This document shows, piece by piece, positions 44,808-55,924 of a DNA stretch of 64,000 nt. The notes under the pieces are model-generated. The model did not search any database, was not told the origin of the DNA, and saw nothing but the letters and a program-made list of their open reading frames with translations. Position numbers and translations under genes: made by a program. Position 1 is the first letter of the stretch; the number at the start of each line of letters is the position of its first letter. The DNA comes from Mangrovimonas xylaniphaga (lineage in GTDB: Bacteria; Bacteroidota; Bacteroidia; Flavobacteriales; Flavobacteriaceae): positions 310,001 to 374,000 of the forward strand of contig NZ_LBIP01000013.1 in NCBI RefSeq assembly GCF_001280435.1. The letters are read 5' to 3'.

Positions 44808-45638
44808 ATGCATTTTTTATCCTTCGTTTGGGACCCTTCAAAAGGAATCGATTTAGGCTTTTTTACCTTACACTATTATAGCATGATGTGGATTGTGGCG
44901 TTTGTTCTTGGACTTGCCATCATGAAACGCATCTACAAGCACGAAAACCAAAGCGATGAGTCTTTGGATTCACTTTTTATCTATTCTGTAGTAGGGATTA
45001 TGTTGGGTGCCCGACTGGGACATGTGATTTTTTACCAACCAGAACTGTTCAAAGAAGACTTTTTCAGCATCTTTTTACCGTTCAGTTTTAAAGGTGGCAT
45101 ACACTTTACAGGTTTTCAAGGTTTGGCTAGTCACGGGGCTGCCATTGCCATGATTGTTTCTATGTATCTTTATAATAAAAAAGTACTTCATAAATCGGTG
45201 CTATGGATTTTGGACCGCGTGGTAATTCCGGTAGCTTCTGGTGCTGTATTTGTAAGATTGGGAAATTTCATCAATTCTGAAATTATTGGAAAACCAACAG
45301 GAAGTGATTATGGCGTGATCTTTAAGCAACTGCCTCAGGACATGCAAGTGCCAAGACACCCCGCTCAACTTTACGAATCTGGAGCTTATATTTTGGTGTT
45401 TTTTATTTTGTGGTATTTCTATTGGAAAACCAACAAAAGCGAGCAACAAGGCTTTTTGTTTGGTTTGTTCCTAGTGCTTTTGTGGACCATCCGTTTCTGT
45501 GTAGAATTTGTGAAGGAAGCCCAAAATGCAGAACGTGCCGATTGGGCGTTGAACACAGGACAATGGTTAAGTATTCCATTTATTCTTATTGGCCTTTACT
45601 TCATGTTTGTATACAAACCGAAAACTGAATTGAGCTAA
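44808..45638 (+). CDS. lgt: Prolipoprotein diacylglyceryl transferase
   Basis: A 276-residue inner-membrane enzyme adding diacylglycerol to the lipobox cysteine of lipoproteins. Seen motifs: FTLHYYSMMWIVAF, GARLGHVIFYQPE, GIHFTGFQGLASHGAAIAM (catalytic His region), and GNFINSEIIGKPTG. About seven helices. It should process the several lipoproteins encoded in this window. The following gene starts 2 bases later. Confidence 0.96.
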   Translation: MHFLSFVWDPSKGIDLGFFTLHYYSMMWIVAFVLGLAIMKRIYKHENQSDESLDSLFIYSVVGIMLGARLGHVIFYQPELFKEDFFSIFLPFSFKGGIHFTGFQGLASHGAAIAMIVSMYLYNKKVLHKSVLWILDRVVIPVASGAVFVRLGNFINSEIIGKPTGSDYGVIFKQLPQDMQVPRHPAQLYESGAYILVFFILWYFYWKTNKSEQQGFLFGLFLVLLWTIRFCVEFVKEAQNAERADWALNTGQWLSIPFILIGLYFMFVYKPKTELS

Positions 45639-45639
45639 A

Positions 45640-46134
45640 ATGCGCAAAATATCTATTGGCAGCCTTCTTCTCCTTTCCATGTTTATGGCCCTAACGGCTA
45701 TATCCTGTAAGGATGAACCCAAGGTTGTCAAAGAGATTATTGTTGAATTTAAGAAAGAAGGCTCGCTCAGTCTTTACAAAGCCGCTTCCGACTCCCTAAT
45801 AAAAACCATTGCCATTGAAATTGCCGATGACGACTACCAAACCCAAACGGGCTTGATGTATCGCAACAACATGGAAAACAATCAAGGCATGCTTTTTATA
45901 TTTCCAAGGGAAGAATTCCATAGTTTTTATATGAAAAACACACGGATTCCTTTGGACATTATCTTTATTGACAAGGATAAAACCATTATCAATATCCAAA
46001 AAAATGCCAAGCCTTTTGATGAAACTTCCTTGCCTTCCACTGCCCCAGCCCAATATGTGTTGGAAATTAACGGAGGGCTTTCTGATGAATGGAATTTAAG
46101 TGCCGGAGATCGAATCGATTTTACTAGACTCTAA
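45640..46134 (+). CDS. DUF192 domain lipoprotein
   Basis: A 164-residue lipoprotein (lipobox TAISC, Cys about residue 23). The DUF192 core is clear: TQTGLMYRNNMENNQGMLFIFPREEFHSFYMKNTRIPLDIIFID, then a C-terminal VLEINGG segment. Role unknown. Starts 2 bases after lgt, and its last 4 bases overlap the convergent GNAT gene. Confidence 0.9.
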   Translation: MRKISIGSLLLLSMFMALTAISCKDEPKVVKEIIVEFKKEGSLSLYKAASDSLIKTIAIEIADDDYQTQTGLMYRNNMENNQGMLFIFPREEFHSFYMKNTRIPLDIIFIDKDKTIINIQKNAKPFDETSLPSTAPAQYVLEINGGLSDEWNLSAGDRIDFTRL

Positions 46135-46589
46135 AAGCAACGGGGACAACTATAGATGATTTCTGTCTCACCGTATGATGTTGTAATGCTTTTACTTTTT
46201 TCAAAGCCATTCGTCCTATAAAAACTATGCAAAGTTTCATCTTCAATAGCTAACCAAAAGCCATTTTGAGGATAGTTTTCCCTTACCAATCTCAACCAAT
46301 CGGAACCCAATTTCTGCCCCCTAAAGGCTTCTATGGTGTAAATAAAACCTAGATATAGATATCCGTTTGAAAACCAATTTTCGGCGCCTTCTTTATAATA
46401 CAACAAATCTGGTGGGCATTGCTTGAACACAAGCCCTCCCACCATAATTTCATTGTTATTTTTAATCACATAAAGTGTTGTGGTTTCTTTAATAGTTTCC
46501 CAAAACGGCACAATAGCCTCTTGCCAATCCTCTGGAAGTTTTTCAAAAAAAAGATTAGCTTTATACGTGTAGTCTAATAGTTCCATCAT
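46131..46589 (-). CDS. GNAT family N-acetyltransferase
   Basis: A 152-residue acyltransferase. The acetyl-CoA motif lies in YLGFIYTIEAFRGQKLGSDWLRLV (QKLGS in place of the common Q/RxxGxG/A), and the last strand appears as GFWLAIEDETLHSFYRTNGFEKSKSI. The substrate is not readable. Its start directly abuts the end of the ATP-grasp gene upstream (0 bases between), so the two are cotranscribed and may act in one pathway. Confidence 0.87.
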   Translation of the reverse strand: MMELLDYTYKANLFFEKLPEDWQEAIVPFWETIKETTTLYVIKNNNEIMVGGLVFKQCPPDLLYYKEGAENWFSNGYLYLGFIYTIEAFRGQKLGSDWLRLVRENYPQNGFWLAIEDETLHSFYRTNGFEKSKSITTSYGETEIIYSCPRCF

Positions 46590-47900
46590 TTACAGCAGTC
46601 CCCAAGACCACAATTTATCGGAATCTTCAAACCAACGATCACCAATGTCGGTTCTGTAATATCCATTGTTAATGATGACGTTTTGAATCCTGTTATACAT
46701 CAAGCGTTGGGCATCTTTCATGGTTAGTCCAGATCCAGTTACCAAAACGGCAATCCCCGTATTTCCGGTAATCAGCCATTCATTATTCACATTCTTCAAA
46801 TGCATTGGGTGCACCCCTTCTTTGGCATTCCTTTTAAACACCACAACGGCGTCCTTTGAAAAGAGCTCGAAGGATTTTTTATCATTATAAGGAAATGGAG
46901 GCACTACGATAAACGCGCCTACGTGAAAGCCCTTCTTAACCGAAATTCTAAACTGTTGTCCCGAAGCAATTTTATACAACATTTCGCCGATAGGCTCAAC
47001 AATAGAAGACCGTTGAATCAAAATTTGCGGGTATCCAAAACGGGAGGTGAACTCCAATGGATAGATTCCTTTACCATTAACGATACAATTCAGGTCGATA
47101 TGCCCGACAAACTTCTGTTTCGCCAAGGTAGTTTTAAAATGCCTTAAAGTAGCTTCAAAAATTGGCGATTTGTCAGCCCAAAACATGCTTGTCCCCATTT
47201 CACCTGTAGACACACCAAGCTCCTTAGGAAAGAGCTTTTTATGCTCAAAAGTGATGTTGATTGGCGCTAGAAAATCGGTACCATTGAAAAAGGCAGAAAC
47301 CCCAATCTCCACACCCTTTACTTTTTTCTGTAATTGAAATGTTCCAAATTCGTCTCCCCAAGATTTTTCGTAGGCTTTCAAAACCCTAATGACATCCAAA
47401 CCTTCATCATCACTCCCCACAAACAGCAATTGTTTGATGTCCTGCGTTTCTCCACAGGGTTTAATAACATAGGCATTGGGATGCTGTTGAATGTATTGAA
47501 TAGCCTCTTGAAAACTAAAGAATTCCTTATATGGTAAGGTTTTTATCTTGTGGCGTTTCAATTCGCTTTGGCCAAAATCCCTATCGAGTTCCAACCTATC
47601 GGTATATTCAGTGCCGCCAAACACCAATTTACCTTGGGCTCGCAAGTCTTCACATTCCTTTCCATAGCCGGTATAATCAAAAATTATAAGATCGGCCCAA
47701 TCGATATGCGCTTTCCAATCCCTAACCTTTTTAAGGAACCCGAAGCCAATTTCTCGGGAGTCCTTATCTTCAATACACATTTTTACTTGATTGCCTTCTA
47801 GTGAAGCAGCATAGGCAATATCCAATATTTCTCCCCATCGAGAAACAAAGAGGAGTTTTCTAGGAGGTGTAGGTTGTGCTTTCACACTCCAAAAAGTCAA
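46590..47900 (-). CDS. PurD-like ATP-grasp ligase
   Basis: A 436-residue ATP-grasp protein whose layout follows glycinamide ribonucleotide synthetase: an N-terminal Rossmann-like domain (RKLLFVSRWGEILDIAYAAS), an ATP-grasp core (DRDFGQSELKRHKIKTLPY, KKVKGVEIGVSAFFNG, YPLEFTSRFGYPQ) and a C-terminal lobe (HVGAFIVVPPFP). Core strands suit carboxylate-amine ligation, but PurD residues binding phosphoribosylamine are not evident to me. The start is uncertain: TTG at 47900 or GTG at 47885, no ATG. Real purD is probably elsewhere. Adjacent GNAT gene suggests a small-molecule or peptide pathway. Confidence 0.72.
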   Translation of the reverse strand: MTFWSVKAQPTPPRKLLFVSRWGEILDIAYAASLEGNQVKMCIEDKDSREIGFGFLKKVRDWKAHIDWADLIIFDYTGYGKECEDLRAQGKLVFGGTEYTDRLELDRDFGQSELKRHKIKTLPYKEFFSFQEAIQYIQQHPNAYVIKPCGETQDIKQLLFVGSDDEGLDVIRVLKAYEKSWGDEFGTFQLQKKVKGVEIGVSAFFNGTDFLAPINITFEHKKLFPKELGVSTGEMGTSMFWADKSPIFEATLRHFKTTLAKQKFVGHIDLNCIVNGKGIYPLEFTSRFGYPQILIQRSSIVEPIGEMLYKIASGQQFRISVKKGFHVGAFIVVPPFPYNDKKSFELFSKDAVVVFKRNAKEGVHPMHLKNVNNEWLITGNTGIAVLVTGSGLTMKDAQRLMYNRIQNVIINNGYYRTDIGDRWFEDSDKLWSWGLL

Positions 47901-48001
47901 AAATAATCATAAACGTAACGTCTAATTTTTCAATTCAAAATTAGTCAAATAATCAATTCAAAAAATATAGAGCAGCGTAATTTTTAGCTAATAATTAGCC
48001 A

Positions 48002-48033
48002 ATAAAAAAGGCTACCAAAACGGTAGCCTTTTT
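48002..48033 (-). terminator. Terminator of secDF
   Basis: Perfect 12-base stem AAAAAGGCTACC/GGTAGCCTTTTT (48005-48016 / 48022-48033), loop AAAAC, T-run on the reverse strand, 21 bases after the secDF stop. Confidence 0.9.
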
Positions 48034-48053
48034 CAAATTATATAAAGAAATTA

Positions 48054-51000
48054 TTAGTCTTCTTTTGGTGCTTCACCTTTATCCTTTAAAGAGTCATACA
48101 TGATAGGTGTTGCAATGAATACAGAAGAGTAAGTACCTACTACTACCCCAACGATCAAGGCAAACAATAGACCTCTTAATGAATCTGCTCCAAAGGTAAA
48201 CATGGCCAACAATACTACCAAAGTAGTAAGGGAAGTATTCAAGGTTCTACTCAACGTACTGTTGATTGCAGAGTTGATATTAGCGCCTCCTTTGAATCCT
48301 AATTTCTCAGCAAGCACCTCTCTAATACGGTCGAATACAACCACGGTATCGTTAAGCGAGTAACCAATTACCGTCAAGATGGCCGCGATGAAAGCTTGAT
48401 CGATTTCCATGCTGAATGGCATGAAAGAATGCGTGATAGAGAATACACCCAATACAATGATAATATCGTGGAATACCGCCGCAACAGCACCCAATGAGAA
48501 TTGCCATTTCTTGAAACGTAACAGGATGTAAAGGAATACTACAACCAAAGATCCTAATACTGCCCAGAAAGATTCTTTCTTGATATCATCGGCAATGGTT
48601 GGACTTACTTTACTTGACAATACTTTACCAATACCGTTTTTACCATCGGCAAAATCTTGGTAAGCCATTCCTGAAGGTAAGTAAGGCTTCAAGGCATCAA
48701 ATAACATAGTTTGTACTTCCTCATCAGCTTCTGCTGAGTTTTCGTCTACTTTATATTTAGTAGAAATTTTCAATTGGTGTGAGTTTCCGATAGTTTTTAC
48801 TTCCGCACTACCAAACTTATCCATCAAGTTAGCTTTAACTTCTTCTGGCTTCACGTCTTCAGTAAAACGCACTTGGTAAGTTCTACCTCCAACGAAGTCG
48901 ATACCTTGATCCAAACCTTTAGTAGCTAAAGACCCGATACTCAATACCAATAAGGCTCCTGAAATGATGTAAGCAACTTTTCTTTTGGTGATAAAGTTGA
49001 TGTTCGTGTTTTTGAACAATCCTTTTGTCAAACCTGTAGAGAATTCTAAAGACTTCCCTTTGTTCACATACCAATCTACCAACAATCTTGTAATGAAAAT
49101 TGCAGTAAACAACGATGTTACGATACCAATTAATAAAGTAGTTGCGAATCCTTTGATTGGCCCTGTACCGAATACGAATAAGATGATTGCTGTAAGACCA
49201 GTTGTAATGTTAGCATCTAAAATTGAAGACAATGCATTTGAGAAACCGTCTTTAATAGCTTCTTGCTGTGTCTTACCTGCCGCAATTTCTTCCCTGACAC
49301 GTTCAAAGATAAGTACGTTAGCATCCACCGACATACCAATGGTCAATACGATACCCGCTAAACCAGGAAGTGTCAATACTGCTCCCAATCCTGAAAGCAC
49401 CCCAAAAATCAACAAGATGTTGAACAACAATGCGATATCCGCAAAGCTACCCGCAACACCATAGTAAAGAATCATCCATACCAATACTAAAGCCAAGGCA
49501 ATCATAAACGATTTGATTCCAGAGTCGATAGCTTCCTTACCTAAAGATGGTCCAACCTCATCAGCTTGAACGATATCGGCAGATGCAGGTAATTTACCCG
49601 CTCTCAATACGTTTGCTAAATCCACTGCTTCATTTAATGTGAAAGCACCAGAAATTTCAGAGTTACCTCCAGAGATAGGTCCTGTACTTACACCAGGTGC
49701 AGAGTATACGATGTCATCCAATACAATAGCAATTTGGCTTTGTTGTTGGTAAGCTCTTCCAGTCATTTCTTCCCAAATCTTAGCACCTTTACTGTTCATT
49801 TGCATGCTAACAGAAGGCTTCCCTAATTGGTTGTAAGATTGACGTGCATCTGTAATTACAGCGCCACTCAATTCTGGCTCATTTTCTCTGTTTCCAACCA
49901 ATGCATATAAATCTACATAGTCGCTATCCTTAGGTTGGATACCCCATGCAAATTTCACATAACGTTGCTCAGCTGGCAATAAAGCTCTTACTTTTGGATT
50001 GTTCAAGTAAGACGTGATCAAGTCTTTGTCCTTAGCTTCAAAAGTTGCTACAGAAGCACCTCCTGCTCCGTAACCTCTCAATAAATCCAAAATTGGATTT
50101 GCTTCCACATCTGTAGAATCAGCAGAAGTTTCACCTACCAATTTATCCAATAAATCAGCGTTTCCTTCTTCTGTAGTTGTAGAATCTGTTGCAGTTTCAG
50201 CAACCTCAGCTACTTCTGTTTCGGTTTTCTTCTCAGCATTTACAATTGGCTTCAATACCTCATTGGCTTGTGCTAAGAAAGGTAAGAATTGATCACCTCT
50301 GTAAGCATCCCAGAACTCTAACTGAGCTGTACTTTGTAATAATTTTTTAACACGCTCTACATCCTTGGCTCCTGGAAGCTCTACAAGGATACGTCCTGAA
50401 TTTCCTAAACGTTGGATGTTTGGTTGTGTTACCCCAAACTTATCGATTCGCTTACGCAATACCTCAAAAGCAGATACGATAGACTCATCTACCTTTTTCT
50501 TAATAACATCCTTAACTTGGTCGTCAGACATGTCAATAGTGATTTCTTCACTTAAGGTACGGTTGGCGAAAATGTCTGGAGACGCCAATTTTGTATCTCC
50601 TTTAATAGCGTCAAACGCAGTAAAGAAAGATTCCAAATATGGCTCTTGAGCATCCTTTTGGATTTCCTCAGCATCAGATAATGCTTTGTTGAATACAGGA
50701 TCTGTAGTGTGGTTAGCCAATCCTTCCAAGATATCTTTAACCGAAATCTCCAAGATTACGTTGATACCTCCTTTAAGGTCCAAACCAAGGTTCATAGCCT
50801 TGTCTTTTACCTCATTATAGGTATAATCTGCAATACCTATGTCAAATACTTTGATTCCTTGTCTTTTTCCGTCCACCTCAACTTTATAGGTTTGAAGTGA
50901 ATCCAAATAACGAATTTCCTCAGCATTGATTTCTTCAGGAGTATCGTATTTACTAAATGCTGCTTCTTCTGCAGCTGCGTCTATTTGATTGGATTTAAAG

Positions 51001-51074
51001 GTAAATGATAATTGATAGATACTTACCAGTCCAAACAATAGTGCAAACAATTTTACTAATCCTTTGTTTTGCAT
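48054..51074 (-). CDS. secDF: Fused protein translocase subunit SecDF
   Basis: A 1006-residue fusion of SecD and SecF (12 helices), an inner-membrane proton-driven motor aiding Sec export. The SecD half shows LGLDLKGGINVILE (TM1/first periplasmic segment), the head domain (RKRIDKFGVTQPNIQRLG) and the helix segment LTLPGLAGIVLTIGMSVDANVLIFER; the SecF half begins near FITKRKVAYIISG and shows GQ/DFVGGRTYQVRF and IGYSLNDTVVVFDRIRE. Fusion is usual in this phylum. A full-consensus promoter lies upstream. Confidence 0.95.
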   Translation of the reverse strand: MQNKGLVKLFALLFGLVSIYQLSFTFKSNQIDAAAEEAAFSKYDTPEEINAEEIRYLDSLQTYKVEVDGKRQGIKVFDIGIADYTYNEVKDKAMNLGLDLKGGINVILEISVKDILEGLANHTTDPVFNKALSDAEEIQKDAQEPYLESFFTAFDAIKGDTKLASPDIFANRTLSEEITIDMSDDQVKDVIKKKVDESIVSAFEVLRKRIDKFGVTQPNIQRLGNSGRILVELPGAKDVERVKKLLQSTAQLEFWDAYRGDQFLPFLAQANEVLKPIVNAEKKTETEVAEVAETATDSTTTEEGNADLLDKLVGETSADSTDVEANPILDLLRGYGAGGASVATFEAKDKDLITSYLNNPKVRALLPAEQRYVKFAWGIQPKDSDYVDLYALVGNRENEPELSGAVITDARQSYNQLGKPSVSMQMNSKGAKIWEEMTGRAYQQQSQIAIVLDDIVYSAPGVSTGPISGGNSEISGAFTLNEAVDLANVLRAGKLPASADIVQADEVGPSLGKEAIDSGIKSFMIALALVLVWMILYYGVAGSFADIALLFNILLIFGVLSGLGAVLTLPGLAGIVLTIGMSVDANVLIFERVREEIAAGKTQQEAIKDGFSNALSSILDANITTGLTAIILFVFGTGPIKGFATTLLIGIVTSLFTAIFITRLLVDWYVNKGKSLEFSTGLTKGLFKNTNINFITKRKVAYIISGALLVLSIGSLATKGLDQGIDFVGGRTYQVRFTEDVKPEEVKANLMDKFGSAEVKTIGNSHQLKISTKYKVDENSAEADEEVQTMLFDALKPYLPSGMAYQDFADGKNGIGKVLSSKVSPTIADDIKKESFWAVLGSLVVVFLYILLRFKKWQFSLGAVAAVFHDIIIVLGVFSITHSFMPFSMEIDQAFIAAILTVIGYSLNDTVVVFDRIREVLAEKLGFKGGANINSAINSTLSRTLNTSLTTLVVLLAMFTFGADSLRGLLFALIVGVVVGTYSSVFIATPIMYDSLKDKGEAPKED

Positions 51075-51108
51075 TTTTAATTATTTATTGGTCAATTTTT
51101 TAATCGGG

Positions 51109-51138
51109 CAAATATAGAATTTACCCTTGATTTGACAA
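51109..51138 (-). promoter_or_regulatory. Consensus promoter of secDF
   Basis: On the reverse strand: TTG (51138-51136), 19 bases, TATATTTG (51116-51109). Both boxes match the Bacteroidota consensus exactly, 34 bases upstream of the ATG. Confidence 0.75.
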
Positions 51139-51271
51139 TTATTCTAAATGATTTTGTAAGTGGTTAGCCGTTTATGGAATTACACCATAAAGCGAACTGT
51201 GTTTTTGAGGCTTCCATTGTACCTTTTTATTGACATTAAAAGCTTCTTTTGTGATAATTTGTGGGAAGAAT

Positions 51272-51910
51272 TTATCCTAACCTCCAGTTGTAGCAGGGGC
51301 CTGCCCTCACTTCTGGGATTTTTTTGGATATATTGTCTATTGCAAGCGCAATATTTTTATAGAATTTATAAGCTACCTTAATGTCTGTTGAAACCGTTTC
51401 AATACTGAACACCTCCACAGATAAGGATTCGTGGGCCATGAAAGAAGGATCGTGGTCTGCTTTCAATTCCACAGCCATCTTTCCGCCTAAATCAAAAGCG
51501 GAATGATCTCCCTTGTGGATTTCGTAAACATCTAGATCATACTTAACCGAAGGATCTTTAACAGGAACTTTTGGAAATTCCCCTTTATGCTCAACTCCAG
51601 TATATCCCAACTCCAACAAATCATCGTCTGCCAATAATTTTTTGATACTGGCAACATCTGTATCGCTGTAATAGGTAATTTTTAACTGTCCGTCTTGAAG
51701 TTCACTAACCTTGATATGTTCAACCCCTACTTGTTGTAGTTGTTCGGTTAGCTCGACAATGGCCTTTTTGGCTTCAACAGATGATACATCCCCATTAGAA
51801 AACTGCAACACGATTTCCTGATTTGGAACAGGATTGTGCTGTTTTGTAGCAATTCCCCCTAAGAGTGAAAGGATAATTATTAAAGTACTAATGTACCATC
51901 TTGAATTCAT
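51272..51910 (-). CDS. Membrane-anchored hypothetical protein
   Basis: The 212-residue product starts at the ATG at 51910 (a TTG further upstream lies upstream of the -7 box). It has an N-terminal hydrophobic segment (YISTLIIILSLLGGIA), then a mixed alpha/beta region with VELTEQLQQVGVEHIKVSELQDGQLKITYYS, a fold recalling small SecD-like head or ACT domains, and a C-terminal helix-rich part. I do not recognise a named family. It lies next to secDF and mdh, on the same strand. Confidence 0.65.
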   Translation of the reverse strand: MNSRWYISTLIIILSLLGGIATKQHNPVPNQEIVLQFSNGDVSSVEAKKAIVELTEQLQQVGVEHIKVSELQDGQLKITYYSDTDVASIKKLLADDDLLELGYTGVEHKGEFPKVPVKDPSVKYDLDVYEIHKGDHSAFDLGGKMAVELKADHDPSFMAHESLSVEVFSIETVSTDIKVAYKFYKNIALAIDNISKKIPEVRAGPCYNWRLG

Positions 51911-51914
51911 GCGC

Positions 51915-51922
51915 CAAATATA
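51915..51922 (-). promoter_or_regulatory. -7 box directly before the 51910 gene
   Basis: Reverse-strand TATATTTG, exact TAnnTTTG, ending 4 bases before the ATG, so the mRNA probably starts at or just before it (leaderless). Confidence 0.5.
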
Positions 51923-52008
51923 TAAAAATTTCAAGATTGAACTCGCTGAATCCCGTATAAATTAAGGTGCTATATCAGATTTAAAACAGCCTTATAAATA
52001 GCTTCTTA

Positions 52009-52038
52009 CAAAAAAAGGTTGCCATTAGGCAACCTTTT
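52009..52038 (-). terminator. Terminator of mdh
   Basis: Perfect 11-base stem AAAAGGTTGCC/GGCAACCTTTT (52013-52023 / 52028-52038), loop ATTA, T-run on the reverse strand. Confidence 0.88.
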
Positions 52039-52059
52039 CAATCTTTTATTGTTTGGTGA

Positions 52060-52986
52060 TTATACGTCCAACAAACCGTTGGTCTTTGTAACACCTTCTG
52101 CACTAGCAGCCATATGTGCTTTTTCAGCATCACTCAATTCAATTTCTACGATGCTTTCAATACCGTTTCTACCTAAAATTACTGGTACCCCGATACACAA
52201 GTCAGACAAACCGAACTCACCTTCCAACAACGCAGAACATGGGAACATTTTCTTTTGGTCACAAGCAATAGCCTGTACCAAAGCGCTTACTGCAGCTCCA
52301 GGTGCATACCAAGCTGAAGTACCTAACAATTTAGTTAAAGTAGCTCCACCAACTTTAGTATCTTCCTTAACTTGCTCCAATCTTTCCTCAGATAAGAACT
52401 CAGTTACCTTAATACTGTTTCTGGTTGCATGGGCAGTTAACGGCACCATACCTGTATCGCTGTGTCCACCAATAACCATTCCGTCTACATCACTGATAGG
52501 CGCTTCTAAAGCCTCTGCCAACCTGTACTTGAAACGAGCCGAATCTAAAGCACCACCCATACCTATGATACGGTTTTTAGGAAGTCCAGATGTTTTGTGT
52601 ACCAAGTAGGTCATAGTATCCATTGGGTTACTCACCACAATGATGATTGTGTTTGGAGAATTTGCAATCAAATTTTCAGATACTGTTTTCACAATTCCAG
52701 CATTGATTCCAATCAATTCCTCACGAGTCATTCCTGGCTTACGAGGAATTCCTGAAGTGATTACACAGATATCACTACCTGCAGTTTTGGTGTAATCGTT
52801 GGTTACCCCTGTGATTTTGGTATCAAATCCGTTTAAAGAAGCTGTTTGCATCAAATCCATAGCTTTACCTTCGGCAAAACCTTCTTTGATATCCAACAAA
52901 ACCACCTCACTTGCAAAATCCTTAATTGCAATATATTCCGCGCAACTGGCACCAACCGCACCAGCTCCAACTACTGTTACTTTCAT
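52060..52986 (-). CDS. mdh: Malate dehydrogenase
   Basis: A 308-residue NAD-dependent dehydrogenase of the LDH-like type: MKVTVVGAGAVGASCAEYIA (Rossmann Gly-rich loop), SGIPRKPGMTREELI (substrate loop with Arg), VSNPMDTMTYLV and the catalytic GGHSDTGMVPLT (His). Interconverts malate and oxaloacetate in the TCA cycle. A -7 box TATTTTTG lies at 53032-53025 on the reverse strand. Confidence 0.95.
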   Translation of the reverse strand: MKVTVVGAGAVGASCAEYIAIKDFASEVVLLDIKEGFAEGKAMDLMQTASLNGFDTKITGVTNDYTKTAGSDICVITSGIPRKPGMTREELIGINAGIVKTVSENLIANSPNTIIIVVSNPMDTMTYLVHKTSGLPKNRIIGMGGALDSARFKYRLAEALEAPISDVDGMVIGGHSDTGMVPLTAHATRNSIKVTEFLSEERLEQVKEDTKVGGATLTKLLGTSAWYAPGAAVSALVQAIACDQKKMFPCSALLEGEFGLSDLCIGVPVILGRNGIESIVEIELSDAEKAHMAASAEGVTKTNGLLDV

Positions 52987-53221
52987 ATAAAAAAATTTTT
53001 AGTATTTGTTGATTTTAAGTCTGCCAAAAATACGAATTTTTATACGGTTAATGAAGCCCAAACAGATAAAATAACTCGGATATTTGCAACAATTTTAAGC
53101 CCGTTTTCAAAACGTAAAAAACCTTGTCTACCAACCTCAACTTTCAAGAAATTCAACTAGAAAACACAAAAAAATCCCGTACTTTTATTGGTTCATTCTC
53201 AATAAGAAATCACAACACAAA

Positions 53222-53557
53222 ATGGAGGTAATCAAAGCAGATGATGGGTTTCAACCCGTGAATTCCAATCCCGATATCCAACGAAAAGTTATTTACCTAA
53301 ACGACCTGATGGTAACCATCATCGATTTCCATAATGGCCCTATGGAAAAACCAGATCCATTTCACCATCACCCACACGAACAAATCACTTATGTAGTAAC
53401 TGGCTCCTTACTGTTTTTTATTGAAGACCGACAATACACCTTGCATGCTGGCGATAGTTTTAAAGTAGCTTCCAACCTGAAACACTCTATACAGACGCTC
53501 ACAGAACATGTGAGATTAATAGATAGTTTTTCTCCTATCAGGAAAGAGTTTTTATAA
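53222..53557 (+). CDS. Cupin domain protein
   Basis: A 111-residue single-domain cupin. The first metal motif lies in FHHHPHEQITYVVTGSLLFFIEDRQYTLHAGD (His-rich, with Glu), the second near SNLKHSIQTLTEHVRLIDSF. Enzymatic role is unknown. It shares a bidirectional terminator with gyrB. Confidence 0.85.
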   Translation: MEVIKADDGFQPVNSNPDIQRKVIYLNDLMVTIIDFHNGPMEKPDPFHHHPHEQITYVVTGSLLFFIEDRQYTLHAGDSFKVASNLKHSIQTLTEHVRLIDSFSPIRKEFL

Positions 53558-53558
53558 A

Positions 53559-53590
53559 TAAAAAAGAGTGCTTTTCAGCACTCTTTTTTA
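53559..53590. terminator. Bidirectional terminator between cupin gene and gyrB
   Basis: Perfect 12-base stem AAAAAGAGTGCT/AGCACTCTTTTT (53561-53572 / 53577-53588), loop TTTC, T-runs on both strands. Confidence 0.9.
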
Positions 53591-53608
53591 TTCTATTTCC
53601 GTTTGCAA

Positions 53609-55552
<1,944 letters not shown>

Positions 55553-55650
55553 TTAATATGTTATATTTTCTTTTAAAATTTCATAACCAACTGAATACTA
55601 AATGATTAAAAACCATATTAATCACTCACATAAAAAATCAGCAAGTATTT

Positions 55651-55709
55651 TTACAATAACACATAAAAAAATGCCCTGTACGGCATCTTTTAGTGTACTC
55701 ACAAAGATA
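55651..55709 (-). promoter_or_regulatory. gyrB promoter and leader with hairpin and 11-codon frame
   Basis: Exact -7 box TATCTTTG (55709-55702 on the reverse strand). The transcript would start near 55698 and soon reach a 5-base stem ATGCC/GGCAT (55686-55671) plus T7, like a weak terminator. The stem also starts an 11-codon frame MPYRAFFYVLL (55686-55651). It may be an attenuator; this is inference. Confidence 0.4.
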
Positions 55710-55849
55710 AGAATTTAAGGCACCATTAAAAAGCTTTTTAGAGAGTTTGATTCAAAATTATCAACAATTGTTAATTACTCAAAAATGGCTTAAAAAGGCT
55801 AAAAAAGGCCTTAAAATAGATTTTTATCATTTTTCGTTTATCGGCAAAA

Positions 55850-55892
55850 AGCAAAAAAACCTAAAATCCCGCAGAGGCGTCATTTTAGGTTT
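55850..55892 (-). terminator. Terminator of asnB
   Basis: Perfect 11-base stem AAACCTAAAAT/ATTTTAGGTTT (55857-55867 / 55882-55892), loop of 14 bases, T-run on the reverse strand, 33 bases after the asnB stop. Confidence 0.8.
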
Positions 55893-55924
55893 CACAAACA
55901 AAACTACGAAATCTAATTGAGACC

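Noticed and set aside
46590-47900. Calling the ATP-grasp gene purD
   Set aside because: Architecture is similar, but PurD-specific residues are not evident and the partner gene is an acetyltransferase, not a purine gene.
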